Part shown: positions 24,183 to 35,438 of the stretch, piece after piece
How the letters are laid out: each line of letters opens with the position of its first letter
How positions within the stretch are numbered: the stretch's first letter is position 1
Origin: Psilocybe azurescens
Taxonomy: Eukaryota; Basidiomycota; Agaricomycetes; Agaricales; Agrocybaceae
Direction of reading: 5' to 3'
Assembly (NCBI GenBank): GCA_023853785.1
Contig: JAJIRX010000953.1
Location: 1 to 59,021, forward strand
DNA: 59,021 nucleotides
Notes under the pieces: model-generated
Database searches by the model: none
The model's input: the letters and a program-made list of their open reading frames with translations, nothing else
Told to the model about the DNA's origin: nothing
Made by a program: the position numbers and the translations under genes

Positions 24183-25400
24183 ATGGGTGTAAATTTTTAA
24201 TTGTGATAGCTTTTGAATTGATATGCATGACCAAGGACGGCACTGGAGAAAAAGGCATTGTACTGTATGATTTTATCCACGCATTCTTGAGTCAGTATGG
24301 GTACGCAAAGACTACAACCAAACTACAACGGGAAGTTTGTAGGAAGTGTGAAACTCTCTAAATGGGATGCAGATGACTAAGCAATCACCCCGAGGAATCT
24401 GATCTCTTGAAGTTTTACTTACTACTCGTAACTCGACCGAAGGTTGTTGGAATCCCGATCCGCGGTTTTGTCATCCCTTACCTATCCCTGCATGTGTGGT
24501 CCAGCACATGCTTTGTAATGCATTCTAACATGGCATCTGGAATTGTTCATCTTTCAGGTGCCTGGTGGATTCTCCAAAGTCCCTTGACTTCTGAGCCCAG
24601 GGTTCTCTAGTGCATTCACTCTTGATTTCCCCTGCACACATACCCTGATGAGTGTGTATTACACTTGAGGCCCGACTGACGTCTGTGATCTAAAGGAAAA
24701 TTCTGCACTCACACCTTCGGGTCTCTGGTTTATTTCTACCTTTTCTGGTGCTTTTAATTACCGTGAATGTGGATATACATGGCGACCTTAATGTCTTGCT
24801 CTCGTTCCCTGCTCCTAGCATCATTATCCATGATACCACCGTGTTTGCTGCTCTCATATTTTGGCACAAGAACACCAACCATGCTTGTTATCTCTGCTAG
24901 AGATAAAAACCTCGGAAACGGATCGAATTTATAACAGCTGAATCTTGCTTAGGCTTCCGTGCCAATTATTGATTGTGACTCAACTTGGACCAAACTTGAA
25001 GACACTTAGATATGCCAACCTAGCACGCTTCTCGCCCTGATATGTCTTTCATCTGTCCTGAGGACCTCAGGTTTGTCCCCAAATTACTTCATGGGTTAAC
25101 CATCTCAATCTGCCTTGTGATATTGCATGCTTCTTTGCCGCTTTCACAGGCCAACTGGCCAAAACAGGGTAGTTTAATCAGAATACATTACTAATTCGCT
25201 GCCTTTAATTATTATTCCTCGGAATTCTTCGGCCTTTTCAGACTAAGGTGCAACTTGCAGCTTGCCTCGAGGCCTCGTGTTGACTTGGTTTATTGTAGTT
25301 GATGACTGAGTCACAGCGTTAGATTGAAATGGCATAAAACGCAGTCAAGACCAGGAAATCATTCCAACCCCCCCCTATTCTGAAAATCTTTCAGTATCCC
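24183..25400. other. Spacer upstream of small gene 1, homologous to 30780-31585
   Basis: No gene. Scattered blocks match the region upstream of small gene 2, for example TTCTGGTGCTTTYAATTACY, GAATTCTTYCGGCC and TTTCAGACTAAGG. The promoter region was therefore copied with the gene. Confidence 0.55.
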
Positions 25401-26000
25401 ATGTCTTTTCCGCCTAATTCTTTCACTATGAGGAACATGCAGAATGACCTCTACGATGTCCCAATCAAAAATGTTTATGCTTGGTGTACATCGCCCAGTT
25501 ACAATGAGTGGCGCTTATCCATGGAGTTGGCGGTCTCTGTGAGGGGCCTCCGTAACATACATATCCATTTGCGTGCTGGTCGCTCTGTGGCAACCGAGTA
25601 CGCCCAGTCAATGGCAGCCTTACCAAATGCCCGAAGATTCACTCAAGTTGACTTCATGGCCCATCTTGCTCGATTCACGACAGATATTTCGCTAGCTGTT
25701 GAGCTGGCCCAGGTTCAAGCAATGCCAGGCACGACAGTCCGCCAGATAATGGACGCCATGGCTAGACATATTCCCTTCTACGAACTCCTCGAAGGCGAGA
25801 TAGGCGTTTCGCATTGGGTTCTATCCCAAATTCAAAACCTCGTAAATAGAGGGCTTTTGAATGATATGGCACATAGGGGCGGAGTGCGCCAGACAATCCA
25901 GATTAAAATCGTACAGTACATCGGAAATACTGGATATGTCTTCTCACGAGAATCACAATGGCCACCCGCCCCGGGAATAGTGCACCATTCACCCCCCTAA
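25401..26000 (+). CDS. Small gene 1: ~199-aa protein of a basidiomycete family (DUF7770-like by layout)
   Basis: Seen: a single intronless ORF of 199 aa. Shared with small gene 2 (31586-32182) are YxWCTSxxYNxWRLS near residue 30, a VRG turn, a FYEL/YYEL motif followed by a G and W (GVSHWV), and the extreme C-terminus QWP...G.VHxxPP. No signal peptide or membrane segment. The arrangement (NxWRL near the start, then Y-E-L...G-x-x-W in the second half) is reminiscent of the fungal DUF7770 family, which is inference from memory of the family. It lies tail to tail with fusion copy E, ~340 bp apart. Function unknown. Confidence 0.75.
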   Translation: MSFPPNSFTMRNMQNDLYDVPIKNVYAWCTSPSYNEWRLSMELAVSVRGLRNIHIHLRAGRSVATEYAQSMAALPNARRFTQVDFMAHLARFTTDISLAVELAQVQAMPGTTVRQIMDAMARHIPFYELLEGEIGVSHWVLSQIQNLVNRGLLNDMAHRGGVRQTIQIKIVQYIGNTGYVFSRESQWPPAPGIVHHSPP

Positions 26001-26339
26001 TCTAATCACAATCCCTCAGCCTGAAATTGGTTGTTCCTGGTGTGTATTAGTATTTTATTGAAAGTTTATCTTCTTTCTATTTATGCCGTCTAAGCAGAAT
26101 TCTCAGGGCTATTTACCCTGAATATAAGTCCGCTGTACATTGCGTTGGATGATGTTGTTTTCCGTCTATGTTGATATCGTGTTCTGTCGTATTGTGTTCT
26201 GTCGTATTATGTTTTCTCGTCTACATCAAGTCTACATGATCTTTATATGCTTCTCTGCCCGAACTTTTGTTTATGTTCAGTTTTTCGTTGCCTATCCAAT
26301 CTTTATAAATTAGCTACCTGGGTTGAAATACACGATTAA

Positions 26340-27542
26340 CCAGTATCTACTATCGCAATAGGTGATGGCCAGTAGTCCTCTCGGGGGCACCTGAGCCAAA
26401 ACCACACGCTACTCTAGTGAAATGGCTCCAAATAATATCTAACTCAGAAGAAGAACCTGCGATGAACGACTGCCAACGCATCCATGACTCAGGCGCTTCT
26501 TCATAGCGCCTCATGCCCACGGACTCTATCCGCGCCGGGTAAAATCAGTGATCAGCATTTCTTCGAGGTGAAGGTGTTGAGGTTGCGGTACCGGTATGGT
26601 GGTATGGGCAAGCAGAAAGATCTTGTCTGATCTCTCGAAGGGTCCAGGCATTTGAGGATTAACTAATTCCCCCGGTGTTGTAAGCTTCGAGTCGTCTGTT
26701 ATATGCCTCGGCTTCCGGGGCATCTCAAAGATGGTATTGTCATCCGGGGTTGTTGGAAGGTCATCGGAGTCTGGAGTCAGAAGTAGAAATAATGAAGATA
26801 CAATCTGACATTTAGCATTCTGAAACGCCGAATGTCTTTGTTGACATCAGGAGGCACTGGAAGAAAAAGGTGAATGCAATCACGTCCAAAGCCTATGATC
26901 GCACTCGTCCAAATGTTTTTGGAGGCGAGATTCAACAGTGAGTCCTATAGGGTACGTTTGATTCCCATTATCCTCTTTCAGTCGCGCCGTTTACTGTGAG
27001 TAGAATAAATACACAATCTGCCTATAGATGAGCACAATCCTTCGATGCCCCTTCCACTCAGGGTACCAACAGCTTACAAGTTACCAACATAGATTAAACT
27101 TCGTCTCCATACTTCCAGAATACTTGACGCATTCCAAGTTTGGATCCACAGCGTCCTGTTTGTTTCCGACTATATAGAAGGCCTTCCGCTGTTCCCAATA
27201 GTTCTCGTGGACGAGTTCTGATACTGGACCACCAAGGACTAAAACCCGTATCTATGCCCCAAAAGTAAGTAGAATAGTATCCGCCTCGTCCAGCAATCCC
27301 GAAGCATTCATATCTGCAGGCTCTTAGGCCTTGAATCGGAAGCTTACACCGTCCGGAGCCCTCAGATAAACATGGTCGTTCTGAAATGACGAGAATAATT
27401 TAATTTTAATTTTTAAAGGCTTAATGACCTATGGACAGAACACATGTGCTTACCAACCGGTACAAACAAGCGGCGGTTAACCTTAGTATTTCCTTTCATG
27501 AACTCACGTACCAAGAATAAATACTCGAATATCGGTTGGCAT
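26340..27542 (-). pseudogene. Copy E: decayed Ras-like/APH-kinase fusion gene
   Basis: The ATG (complement of 27540-27542) and exon 1 (MPTDIRVF-like) match copies B-D. Exon 2 has lost the P-loop, with only the last codons before the GTAAG donor left. The GTPase-like exon is scrambled but recognisable around 26990-27400. The kinase half keeps FERSDKIFLLAHTTIPVPQPQHLHLEE (about 26540-26650) and then jumps to the C-terminal tail near 26340-26520, so the catalytic loop is deleted. It faces small gene 1. Confidence 0.8.
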
Positions 27543-28125
27543 TCGAGTTAGAAAATGCTCGCTGGATTTGAAGCAGTTACTACTGCGGTTGGGGGCTGTG
27601 CCTGGCGAACGACTAGCGATTCGATTAAGAGAATTCCTGAGCGTAGGTAGCCTTTCGCGCAAGCTCTGCGAGAATCACTGGCATGTACGCTATGGGATGG
27701 GAGGAGAGTGGCGCAATGATGATGCCGTGAGATCTACACGGCACTCTCCAGGTGTAAACATGGGCACTGACTGTAGATAATAATACGGAATACATACTAC
27801 CTGCACGGTACGATGATATAAATCCTGACATTCAATGGGACAGAAATAAGAACTTCCACTCAACTGCATCATCACTTCAATTTCCTTCAGACTGTAACTT
27901 CGGTCGAAATTATACCTTCAAAATCATAGCCACATATCGCATACACCAAGTTGACGTAATGTAATGTCGTAGATCGACGACGAAATAATATCTCGAGCAA
28001 GCTGAGAAAACACAAAGAAAACATTGGCGTGATCATGTTGGAGGCAGTCGACAAACGACGGAGTTTGAATTTACCTGGCCTTGCCTCAACCTACCTTTCT
28101 TCACCACCAACCAATAACTGCCATC
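27543..28125. other. Spacer between copy E and the WW-domain gene
   Basis: Contains the flank shared with copy A (about 27600-27680). No gene. Nearer 28125 lies the promoter of the WW-domain gene. Confidence 0.5.
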
Positions 28126-29244
28126 ATGTCGTCATCCTCATCATCCTCTTCTACTAAACTCACCACTGACGAGAGCCATGCAGAAGTCCCCGTCCCCATA
28201 TCCCAGGAGAGAGACAAAGAGAGTACACCACTGGAGCCCAATTCCGACTCTGAGGATAAAGAGGAGGACAACAACGAACCAACGACTGAAGAGACAACCC
28301 CAGCACCGGACGCAACGGCGCAATGGCAGGCGGTCTGGAGCTCGGACTATAATGCGTACTACTTCTTCAACGCCGCCACGCAGCAGACTACATGGACGAA
28401 CCCGCTTGTCCCGGAGGGCGCCTCCGCCTCTGCCTCCACCGACACCCAGCAGCAGCAAGCCTCCGCGGCAGCAGAAGTGCAAGAGCAAGAGCAAGAAGAT
28501 GAGCCTGAACCCAGCTCCAGCTCGAGCGCACGGCAGCCCCCAATGTCTGCAGTCGCAGCGCAGAACGCAGCCATCGAAGCCGCCGCCCTCGCGCAGGGCA
28601 TCGACCCCCTCCTCGCGCGGCTCGATCCATCGCTCGTTGCGTCAGCCACGGCTCCTGGACAGTCGGTTCCAGGATGTGAGTCCTCTCTTCTTAAAACCCT
28701 CCCTCCTTCCTTCCCTCTTCGTTCCAAGCAAACAACTCACTGACTTTTGACCTTTCGAAACCCAACCCAACTAAATCCCACTCCCACTCCCAATCCCAAT
28801 TTCGATCCTAATTCCACAGCCCTCCCAACATTCACAGCGCAATTCAACGCCCGCACCGGGCGCTTCGCATCCGTATCTTCGTCGTCGTCGTCCTCGTCCC
28901 TCCTCTTCATCATCAACTGCAGTCCGCACACCCGCGCATCTCTCGGAGTACGAGCGCGCGAAGCGCATGAGTTCTTTCTACTTCGACGTCGACAAGTGGG
29001 AGGAGGACCTCGCGAAGCGCGGGGGCGGCTCATGGGCGAGGAGGGCGAAGCAGGCGCAGGAGAAGATGGAGAGGGCGGGAAGAAGAGGAAGAGGCCAAGT
29101 AAGAAGGATATTGTGCGTCATTTTCATTTCTTCTTTTTTCGATGTGGGTTGTGTTGATTTCATTTTGCTTTTGCTTTATAGGAACGGTTTAAGGAACAGA
29201 AAAAGCAGAAGAAGATCGCAAAAACGGCGTGGTTGCGTACATAA
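28126..29244 (+). CDS. WW-domain protein with basic C-terminus
   Basis: Seen: three exons (28126-28675, 28820-29112, 29182-29244), ~301 aa. After a Ser tract and an acidic stretch comes one WW domain near residues 66-92 (WQAVWSSDYNAYYFFN...TTWTNP: both Trp and the central aromatic triplet present). Downstream are Gln/Glu-rich and Ala-rich linkers, ARTGRFASV, a second Ser tract, then SSFYFDVDKWEEDLAKR and a Lys/Arg-rich end (KRPSKKDIERFKEQKKQKKIAKTAWLRT split by intron 2). Known: WW domains bind proline-rich peptides, often in splicing or transcription. The exact orthologue is not clear to me. Two one-base slips (CCC 28898-28900, one C too many; GGG 29073-29075, one G too few) are homopolymer errors. 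The start is the Met just before the Ser tract. Confidence 0.8.
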
Positions 29245-29715
29245 GTGCAGGTTCGATTTGATACATGCATATACTTGTTTTTCTTTTTTCTTTTTCCTCA
29301 ACATGTACAACCCATCGTCATCGGTTTTTCCTGTGGCGGTTCAAATAGTCACTCACTACAGTAACAAGCAGTTAGCAGTAGCCTTGGGGTTGTGAAACTA
29401 TTTCACCGGATCTCGAACTATCCTGTCTTCCTAATATCCCAACTTGCGACCTCACTAAAGTGCCTACATATTTTTAGAGCGCGAGATCTGCTGTCCTTTT
29501 CCGTTCAATTTCAGGATATGTATCATTAGAAGTTTCTAAAACACAGAGCGGTGGACGCCAAGCAGCCAATGTGTCTAATTAGCCACCCATTTCAATGGAC
29601 TGGAAACGTGGCCCACATAAGTATACGGGTTTTGCGGAACAAATTCAAGGTAGAAACTCCTTGCGTATGAGCCCAGCGAGCATTCGAGCTTCAGATATTA
29701 TACGCCAGTCTTGAG
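29245..29715. other. Spacer before the USP pseudogene
   Basis: 3' UTR of the WW gene, then no feature I can support. Confidence 0.5.
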
Positions 29716-30080
29716 TGAGTCCCCCAATTGAAACTCCGCGATATCTGTCCGATCTTGATCCTATTTTCGTCAATAACTATAACCACCACCGTCTCCGTTG
29801 CGGAGCGCAATGAAGCAGCCATCTCGCCCAAGCTCGCCCATCGCATCCCCCAACTCGGCCGCGTGCCCCTCCCCTCCCTCTCTCTAGCACCGGAGTCTCC
29901 TCATCCAAGGGCAAGGTGAACTACACGCTCAAATGCTTATCCGTCGACACCTTTGAGAACCCGGTTACGAGCTTGTTCTTTTTCACGCTGCGTGGGCAAC
30001 ACGCCCGTCTTTCTGTGCACGGCGAGCCCCAACGAGAGCGGCCGCTGGGTGATCGATACGCTCGTCCAGGATCCGCCTCA
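29716..30080 (+). pseudogene. Truncated second copy of the universal-stress-protein gene
   Basis: Matches the 5' flank and first exon of the USP gene at 37891. The leader (CCCCAATTGAAACTCCGCGA), the Met/Pro-rich N-terminus, the VNYTxKxxSxDTFENP block and the SPNESGR...VIDTLVQD block are recognisable. Internal pieces (the variable Ser/His-rich segment, REALDWA) are deleted, and homology ends at the first half of the USP domain. No downstream exons were found. Confidence 0.8.
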
Positions 30081-31585
30081 TCCATGCCTCCAGCAGCGGT
30101 TCTGGCGGCGGCGTTAGCCTTGTACTTTTCATTTCATGCCATCCGAGTCTCTATGGCAAAGCACCTAACACTCCTGCTGGTTCATTTCCCTCTCATTTCC
30201 CTCCATATCACCTCTGCACCAACCGAGAGCATTTCGCATTCAATTTCAGTATACTTATATTGTCGTTCTCAATCCCGAGTTCAACGTTGCCACACTATAG
30301 GATACTGGGCTGAAAGGCACGCAGCCTGGATCTCAGCTGAGAGGTGTGAGTGTCGGTGCTGGGCTAATTCGCCGAATGAGACTGCTACATCATACATATA
30401 GCAAGGTCCCCAAATTTGTCAACGTCATCAAAATTTCAGAGCCAGCGCCACTAAACCAAGGATCCCTGGGACGCTACGACGATCCACGAGTCGCTGTACT
30501 CGAACGTGTGGTTCATCAAGGCGTGCCAGTGCGCAAGATTGAGCTCGGGGAACATCTCGATAAAGCCCGAAGAAGAGCTGCAGTATTCAGGCCCAGAGGA
30601 TGGGCGCTATCTACAGCTCGGTGACTGGGCTTCATCAGAATATGGCTGTCCTCTATGTGGTCCGTCAAAAGTCCCTTCAGACTGGTTCCGAATCTGGGCA
30701 TCTTCTTCCAGCGCATCCACTCTTGACTTCGTCCGCAAACAATGTCCTACACAGTTGTCTTAGATCCTATCAGCCTGATATACTTTAGTTTAACTGTGTA
30801 ACGACAATAACTAACTCATGATTGGAATTTTGCCCTGGTGTTTGTTCATTGCAAGTTCATTGAGCCTTAAGCGCAACTGATTTCCAAAGTAAAACTCGGG
30901 ACTCAGACGCTCGACTCTGTGGGTTTTTGTACCCCTTCTGGTGCTTTCAATTACTCCAATTCCGGAATCTTTTGTGGACCTTGGAGTCATGATATTTTTT
31001 CTGCTTCCACGCTTCAACACCGTAACGCCACCCATCAAAGAGTATGGAAGATTTCTGACTCGTTTTCTCTGCTGGAGTCCTGAAACTTGTTATCTCGTAT
31101 CTTCGGAAATTGTTCGGAAATCTAACAGCTGAATGTTGCCTGAGTTTTGGATACGGCTAATTCGACCCCTTATGCATATTTATATTTCATTTGTCGATCT
31201 TGAATACCTCAAGAAATACAGAGAATTGCTTACTTCGAGCGTTGCCAGACAATTTACTCCCACATCACTTGGTCGTTTCATCATCTCAACAAGTTGCCTT
31301 GTGATACTGCTTCTTTTCCGCCTTCAAGGCCCAACTAGCTACAACAAGGCAATTAAATCAGGAGACATGACCAGTTCGCTGCCTTTACAAGCTTTTCCAT
31401 TTCCTTCCTCAGAATTCTTTCGGCCCTTTCAGACTAAGGAGTGCAATATCCAACTTGCCTCATGTTGGTTTCTTATCGTAACTGATCACTCTCGAGTCGC
31501 ACAGCATCAGATTGAAATGTCACAAAAACCGGATAAGAGTCTGGAAATCCTTCCGTCCTCCTTCCCTGGTTCCTCTCAGAATACC
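30081..31585. other. Spacer upstream of small gene 2; one possible hypothetical ORF
   Basis: Between about 30480 and 30763 (+) an open frame encodes a Cys/Trp-containing peptide (WFIKACQCARL..., YGCPLCGPSK) with no domain I know, too weak to call. 30780-31585 is homologous to the flank upstream of small gene 1. Confidence 0.4.
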
Positions 31586-32182
31586 ATGTCTCACTCGACC
31601 TTTGCCACTGATTTTTCTTCTTCTTCATTCGTTTTGACCAACATAAACGACGATCTCTATAATGCTCAACTGGAATTCGCCTACATATGGTGCACTTCAT
31701 TAAATTACAACCAGTGGCGTCTCTCTTTCAAGTTTGTCAACACTGTGAGAGGCTTCAAATCCATAAATTTCAAGCTGCTTCCTGGTCATTCTCTCGCACA
31801 ACAGGTGGCCAATCCAGATGGCCGAAACTACACCAGAGTTGTTTTAATCCCCTACATTGGACTGCACACGACCGACAATGCTATTGATCTGGCCTGTATC
31901 CCGGCCAGGCAAGGCACTAGAGTTTGCGACATAATGCGTATCATGCACAACTATATGCCCTACTACGAACTCACCGCAAACAACGATGGTTTTTCCGCTT
32001 GGGTTATAGCGCACACTCGTAATTTTCTGCAAAATGGAGTTTTCGTTAACACAACTGGAAGTGATGTCCTTGCAACGATTGAAAGACAAATCACAGAGTA
32101 TAACAGAACTCCCGGATATATCTACTCAGTAGGATCGCAATGGCCATTTGTCGACGGAACAGTGCACAGCGGACCTCCCTGA
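31586..32182 (+). CDS. Small gene 2: ~198-aa paralogue of the DUF7770-like protein
   Basis: Intronless. The start was chosen at the Met (31586) that aligns with the start of small gene 1. The frame stays open much further upstream, but that part has no homology in the paralogue protein. Conserved features: YIWCTSLNYNQWRLS, VRGF, YYEL...GFSAWV, a QITEYN segment and the C-terminal SQWPFVDGTVHSGPP. It is tail to tail with fusion copy C, 285 bp between stops. No known function. Confidence 0.78.
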   Translation: MSHSTFATDFSSSSFVLTNINDDLYNAQLEFAYIWCTSLNYNQWRLSFKFVNTVRGFKSINFKLLPGHSLAQQVANPDGRNYTRVVLIPYIGLHTTDNAIDLACIPARQGTRVCDIMRIMHNYMPYYELTANNDGFSAWVIAHTRNFLQNGVFVNTTGSDVLATIERQITEYNRTPGYIYSVGSQWPFVDGTVHSGPP

Positions 32183-32467
32183 TCTATATCGCAAGCCCTC
32201 AATCCCGTTGTCCCCGGTGTGTAATATTTTGTTGAGTGTTGACTTTCTTTGTGGTTAAGCGTTATTATGCAGTGCAGCAGTTTACCTGCATCAAACGGAT
32301 TGTATTCGACACGCCCCGTTAACAATTCATTAAATACTGTTATATTTCTGGCTGTAGTTTCTGTCTATGTCCAGTGTCATATCATATTTTTTGCCTATCC
32401 AATCTTTACAAACTGCTGCGGTGGCGGCCTGCCTGAGTTGGGATATACGATTCGACAGTATCTATGA
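32183..32467. terminator. Shared convergent 3' region of small gene 2 and copy C
   Basis: This ~285-bp AT-rich spacer should hold both polyadenylation sites. Comparable spacers are 26001-26339 and 35197-35438. Confidence 0.4.
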
Positions 32468-34153
32468 CTAAATAGGTGGTGGCCAGTAATCCTCGCGAGG
32501 GACTACCGAGGCCGATTTGGCAACGTTCTCTCTGAAGTGATTCCATATACCATCAAGCTCAGAAGAAGAGCCCGTAATAAATGAATACCATCGTTTCCAT
32601 GAGCAAGGAGCCTTGACATAGCCATTCATCCCCAGAGATTCTAGCCATGAAGGATAGAACCCGCTTTCCGCCCAATCGATAACCCACAGTACACCACTGT
32701 CCGAGAGCACGACATTACCGAGGCTGATGTCGCAATGTGTTAGTACCGATGTCCAATCGCAGGTGGGCGGGAAATCCGGCTGCGAATATGGGGGGTTGAG
32801 GTCGGGATTATACATGCGGAAACCTTTGTCGACCGAAACCCAATTGATATACGCTACATGTGTAACCCAGTTGCGGAATGTCTCCACATCACGAAATGGT
32901 CCGTTCCATAGGTCGGGTTCAAAAAGATGTCCCTTGACGAGACCCCGTTCAATATTGCCCGGTCTGTCGCTGGTAATACGTCGCATCTGGGAGACATACA
33001 TTCTAAGGGTGCATGCAATGCGAAACTGATAGAAGGCGCTGAGAGACTCCCAGCACTCTAGAAGCATTGAGCCCGGGATAAAATCAGTGATGAGCACTTC
33101 CTTGAGGTGAAGATATCGGGGCTGGGGTACCGGTATGGTGGTATGAGCACGCATAAAGATGTTGTTGGACCTCTCGAAAGGATCAAGATGTTTGAGAATT
33201 AAAGTTGGCGCAATTTTCCATGTTGGGGCGCAGTTGAATATCGAGTTTGCGGAAGCTGCGAGACGTTCATTATAAGCGACGGCTTCCGGAGTCTTGATCA
33301 TCTCAAAGGCGGCATCATCATCGGGAATCAGTGGAAGGTCATCGGAGTCTGGAGTCTGAAGTAGAAATGATCAAGATACAATCTGAAATTTAGCATCTGA
33401 AACGACGAACATCTTTGTTGATATCGGAAGGCACTGGAAGAGAAAAGGTGAATGCAATCACGTCCAAAGCCCATGATCGCACTCGTCCAAATGTTTTTGG
33501 AGGCGAGATCCAATAGTAGGTCCTACGGGGTGCGTTTTATCCACTTTATTGTGCTTGAGTCCTGTCTCTGTACGACTAAATCAGGTATTCAACACACCTA
33601 TAGAGCAGCACAGCTCCTCAATACCGTTTCCGCTGAGGGCACTAACAATAGCAGAGTCTACCCAGGTAAAGAGAGTAATCCCTGTCTTTAAGCTTCCAGG
33701 GTATTTGATATAGTCCGAGTCCTGCTCTATAGAATCCTGCTTTGTTGCTACGATATGGAACGCCTTCCGCTGTTCCCAATACTTGTCGCGAACAAGCTTT
33801 CCATATTGGGTTATTAAGTCCCAAAATTTTGTATCTAGACCAAAGGTAAGTAGAATAGCATCCGACTCATTCATTAACTCCGAAGCATTCATGTCTGCTT
33901 CCTGGGCTAAGAATCGAAAATGATGACCATCGCTAAGCCTAATATAAACATATTCATTCTAAAACATGGTCAGTGCATTAACTTTCAAAGCCGAATGACC
34001 CAGGCACAGCACATTGATCCTTACCAACCGTTGACAAAGTGTTGTCCGTCCAGTTCCTGGACCCCCTACATGAAAGCGGGGGTTATCTTTAGCGTTTCAT
34101 TTCACGAGCTCAGTTCACGTACCAAGAATAGATACCCTAATATCCGTTGGCAT
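32468..34153 (-). CDS. Copy C: Ras-like P-loop domain fused to APH-type kinase domain (best-preserved copy)
   Basis: Seen on the minus strand: exons 34153-34123, 34065-34025, 33958-33598, 33522-33411, 33355-32468. Domain 1: Walker A GGPGTGRT at residues 11-18 with Arg17 where Lys is expected; an N-terminal strand YVYLRLSDG; FLAQEAD in place of DTAGQE; TKQD at 96-99; SALSGNGIEEL near 133-143. Linker to ~185. Domain 2 (APH/choline-kinase type): Lys near 237 (TLILK), FIPGSMLLECW, catalytic H389-C-D391...N396, D409-W, ending YWPPPI. Total 477 aa after one base added to the A-run (T5 on plus at 33494-33498). Known: the HxD...N and D motifs support phosphotransfer in APH-fold kinases; the APH domain looks catalytically competent, the P-loop domain atypical. 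No membrane or signal segments. Function unknown. Confidence 0.78.
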
Positions 34154-34830
34154 TTCAATGTGAAAGACTGCAAGAGCTGGAAGCAAAATCACTGTGCGGG
34201 ATCAAAAATTAGGATAGAGATACAGTAAGACGATTCAATCCTTTCCGCGGAGCTTGGGCAAGCGTTGGCGTGAGGTGTGCCAGAGTTAGGTTGTGGGATG
34301 AAGTAAAGGGCTATGGATTGCCATCATGTGGCGCAGTGTCACTGCATGATGTCGTGAGAATTTCATTTTTCGCACGGATGCCAATCCAGTTTTAAAGCAA
34401 GTTCATACTGCAGTATTAGTCATTAGACATCGACGTCGTCGACAAACGCCTTATTGTGTAGGAAGTGGGACACAAGTATATGTGAAATATTGATACTGAT
34501 TACGTCAGTAACACATGTTAGATTTAACAGGTAAATATAATTTGCTTGGTTGATATACCAGACATGTATCTTCGTTCAAGTTGTCCCTGGTTAAGCAACA
34601 CAAGCGGGTCGATGAGCTTCATTATTCATTACCAGTTGCGTCTGAATATAAAGCCTATATAGTGCCCCCGTTTTACTTATAGCACCAGCCAAATATTTTG
34701 AGAGAATTCCGCAAAGGAACTGCCATCGCTTGAAGCTCGATTTGCAACAGCGACCATGAAGGATACAAAACTTTTTCCACATTTACATACTCAGCACAGG
34801 CGCGCAGACAATAAAACATGCAGGAATTTA
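34025..34830. repeat. Duplicated 5' part and upstream flank of copy C (matches 36985-37790)
   Basis: Long blocks are nearly identical between the two places, for example 'GGCGTGAGGTGTGCCAGAG', 'TAATTTGCTTGGTTGATATA', 'GTGCCCCCGTTTTACTTATA' and 'CAGCACAGGCGCGCAG', in the same order and orientation. The promoter region of the fusion gene is thus part of the duplicated unit. Confidence 0.8.
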
Positions 34831-35037
34831 GAGGCCCACTGCTGGCAGCGGTGATTTTGCAGAACGTAAAATTCATGCGAAACGGACTTGCAATAGTTTA
34901 AATATTGCTAAATCCATCATTTACGAAGGGCTTTTTGTTGGAAAAAAACAATTAGAATGCACAGAAAATTTTACATGCTGCCCGGATTTATTATTCTTCA
35001 AAATTTTGCCTTCTGCATTACTTGTCTAAAACAAAAT

Positions 35038-35196
35038 ATGGCATTGCGTAAAATTCTTATCGACACACCTGGCACTGGAGTCATCAACACGCTACAAAAT
35101 AAAATCATTCAGTACAACAATACGCCGGAGTATATCTGCTCCCCAGAATCGACATGGCCACTCACCCAAAGAAAAGTGCACCAAGGCCCTCCTTAA
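35038..35196 (+). pseudogene. Small gene 3: C-terminal remnant of the DUF7770-like gene
   Basis: Only about the last 50 residues are homologous (INTLQNKIIQYNNTPEYI, then STWP...KVHQGPP and stop), matching the ends of small genes 1 and 2. The N-terminal two thirds are missing and the sequence upstream is the flank of copy C. It faces fusion copy D, 242 bp between stops. Confidence 0.75.
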
Positions 35197-35438
35197 ATTG
35201 CGTGTTCCTCCTTTCAGTCAGAAGTTACTACTGTAAGCGAAATGCTTTTCCTACGTGCCACTACTTATCGTTCATGCTGATAGTACTCACAGCCCTCTTC
35301 GTCAGCTCTGTGCTTTTCTCAATATCTCAGTGACATCGTTTTTCTTTCTATATGCATTCTTCTGTACTATTTGTTACGTATAAAAGCTCAGAAACCTGTC
35401 TAGTTAAACATCGATTATGTGGTACGATCACGTAGCAT

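Noticed and set aside
31133..31585. Upstream extension of small gene 2 to a 349-residue protein
   Set aside because: The extra N-terminus has no counterpart in small gene 1. The paralogues align from the Met at 31586, and the upstream DNA matches a non-coding flank of gene 1.
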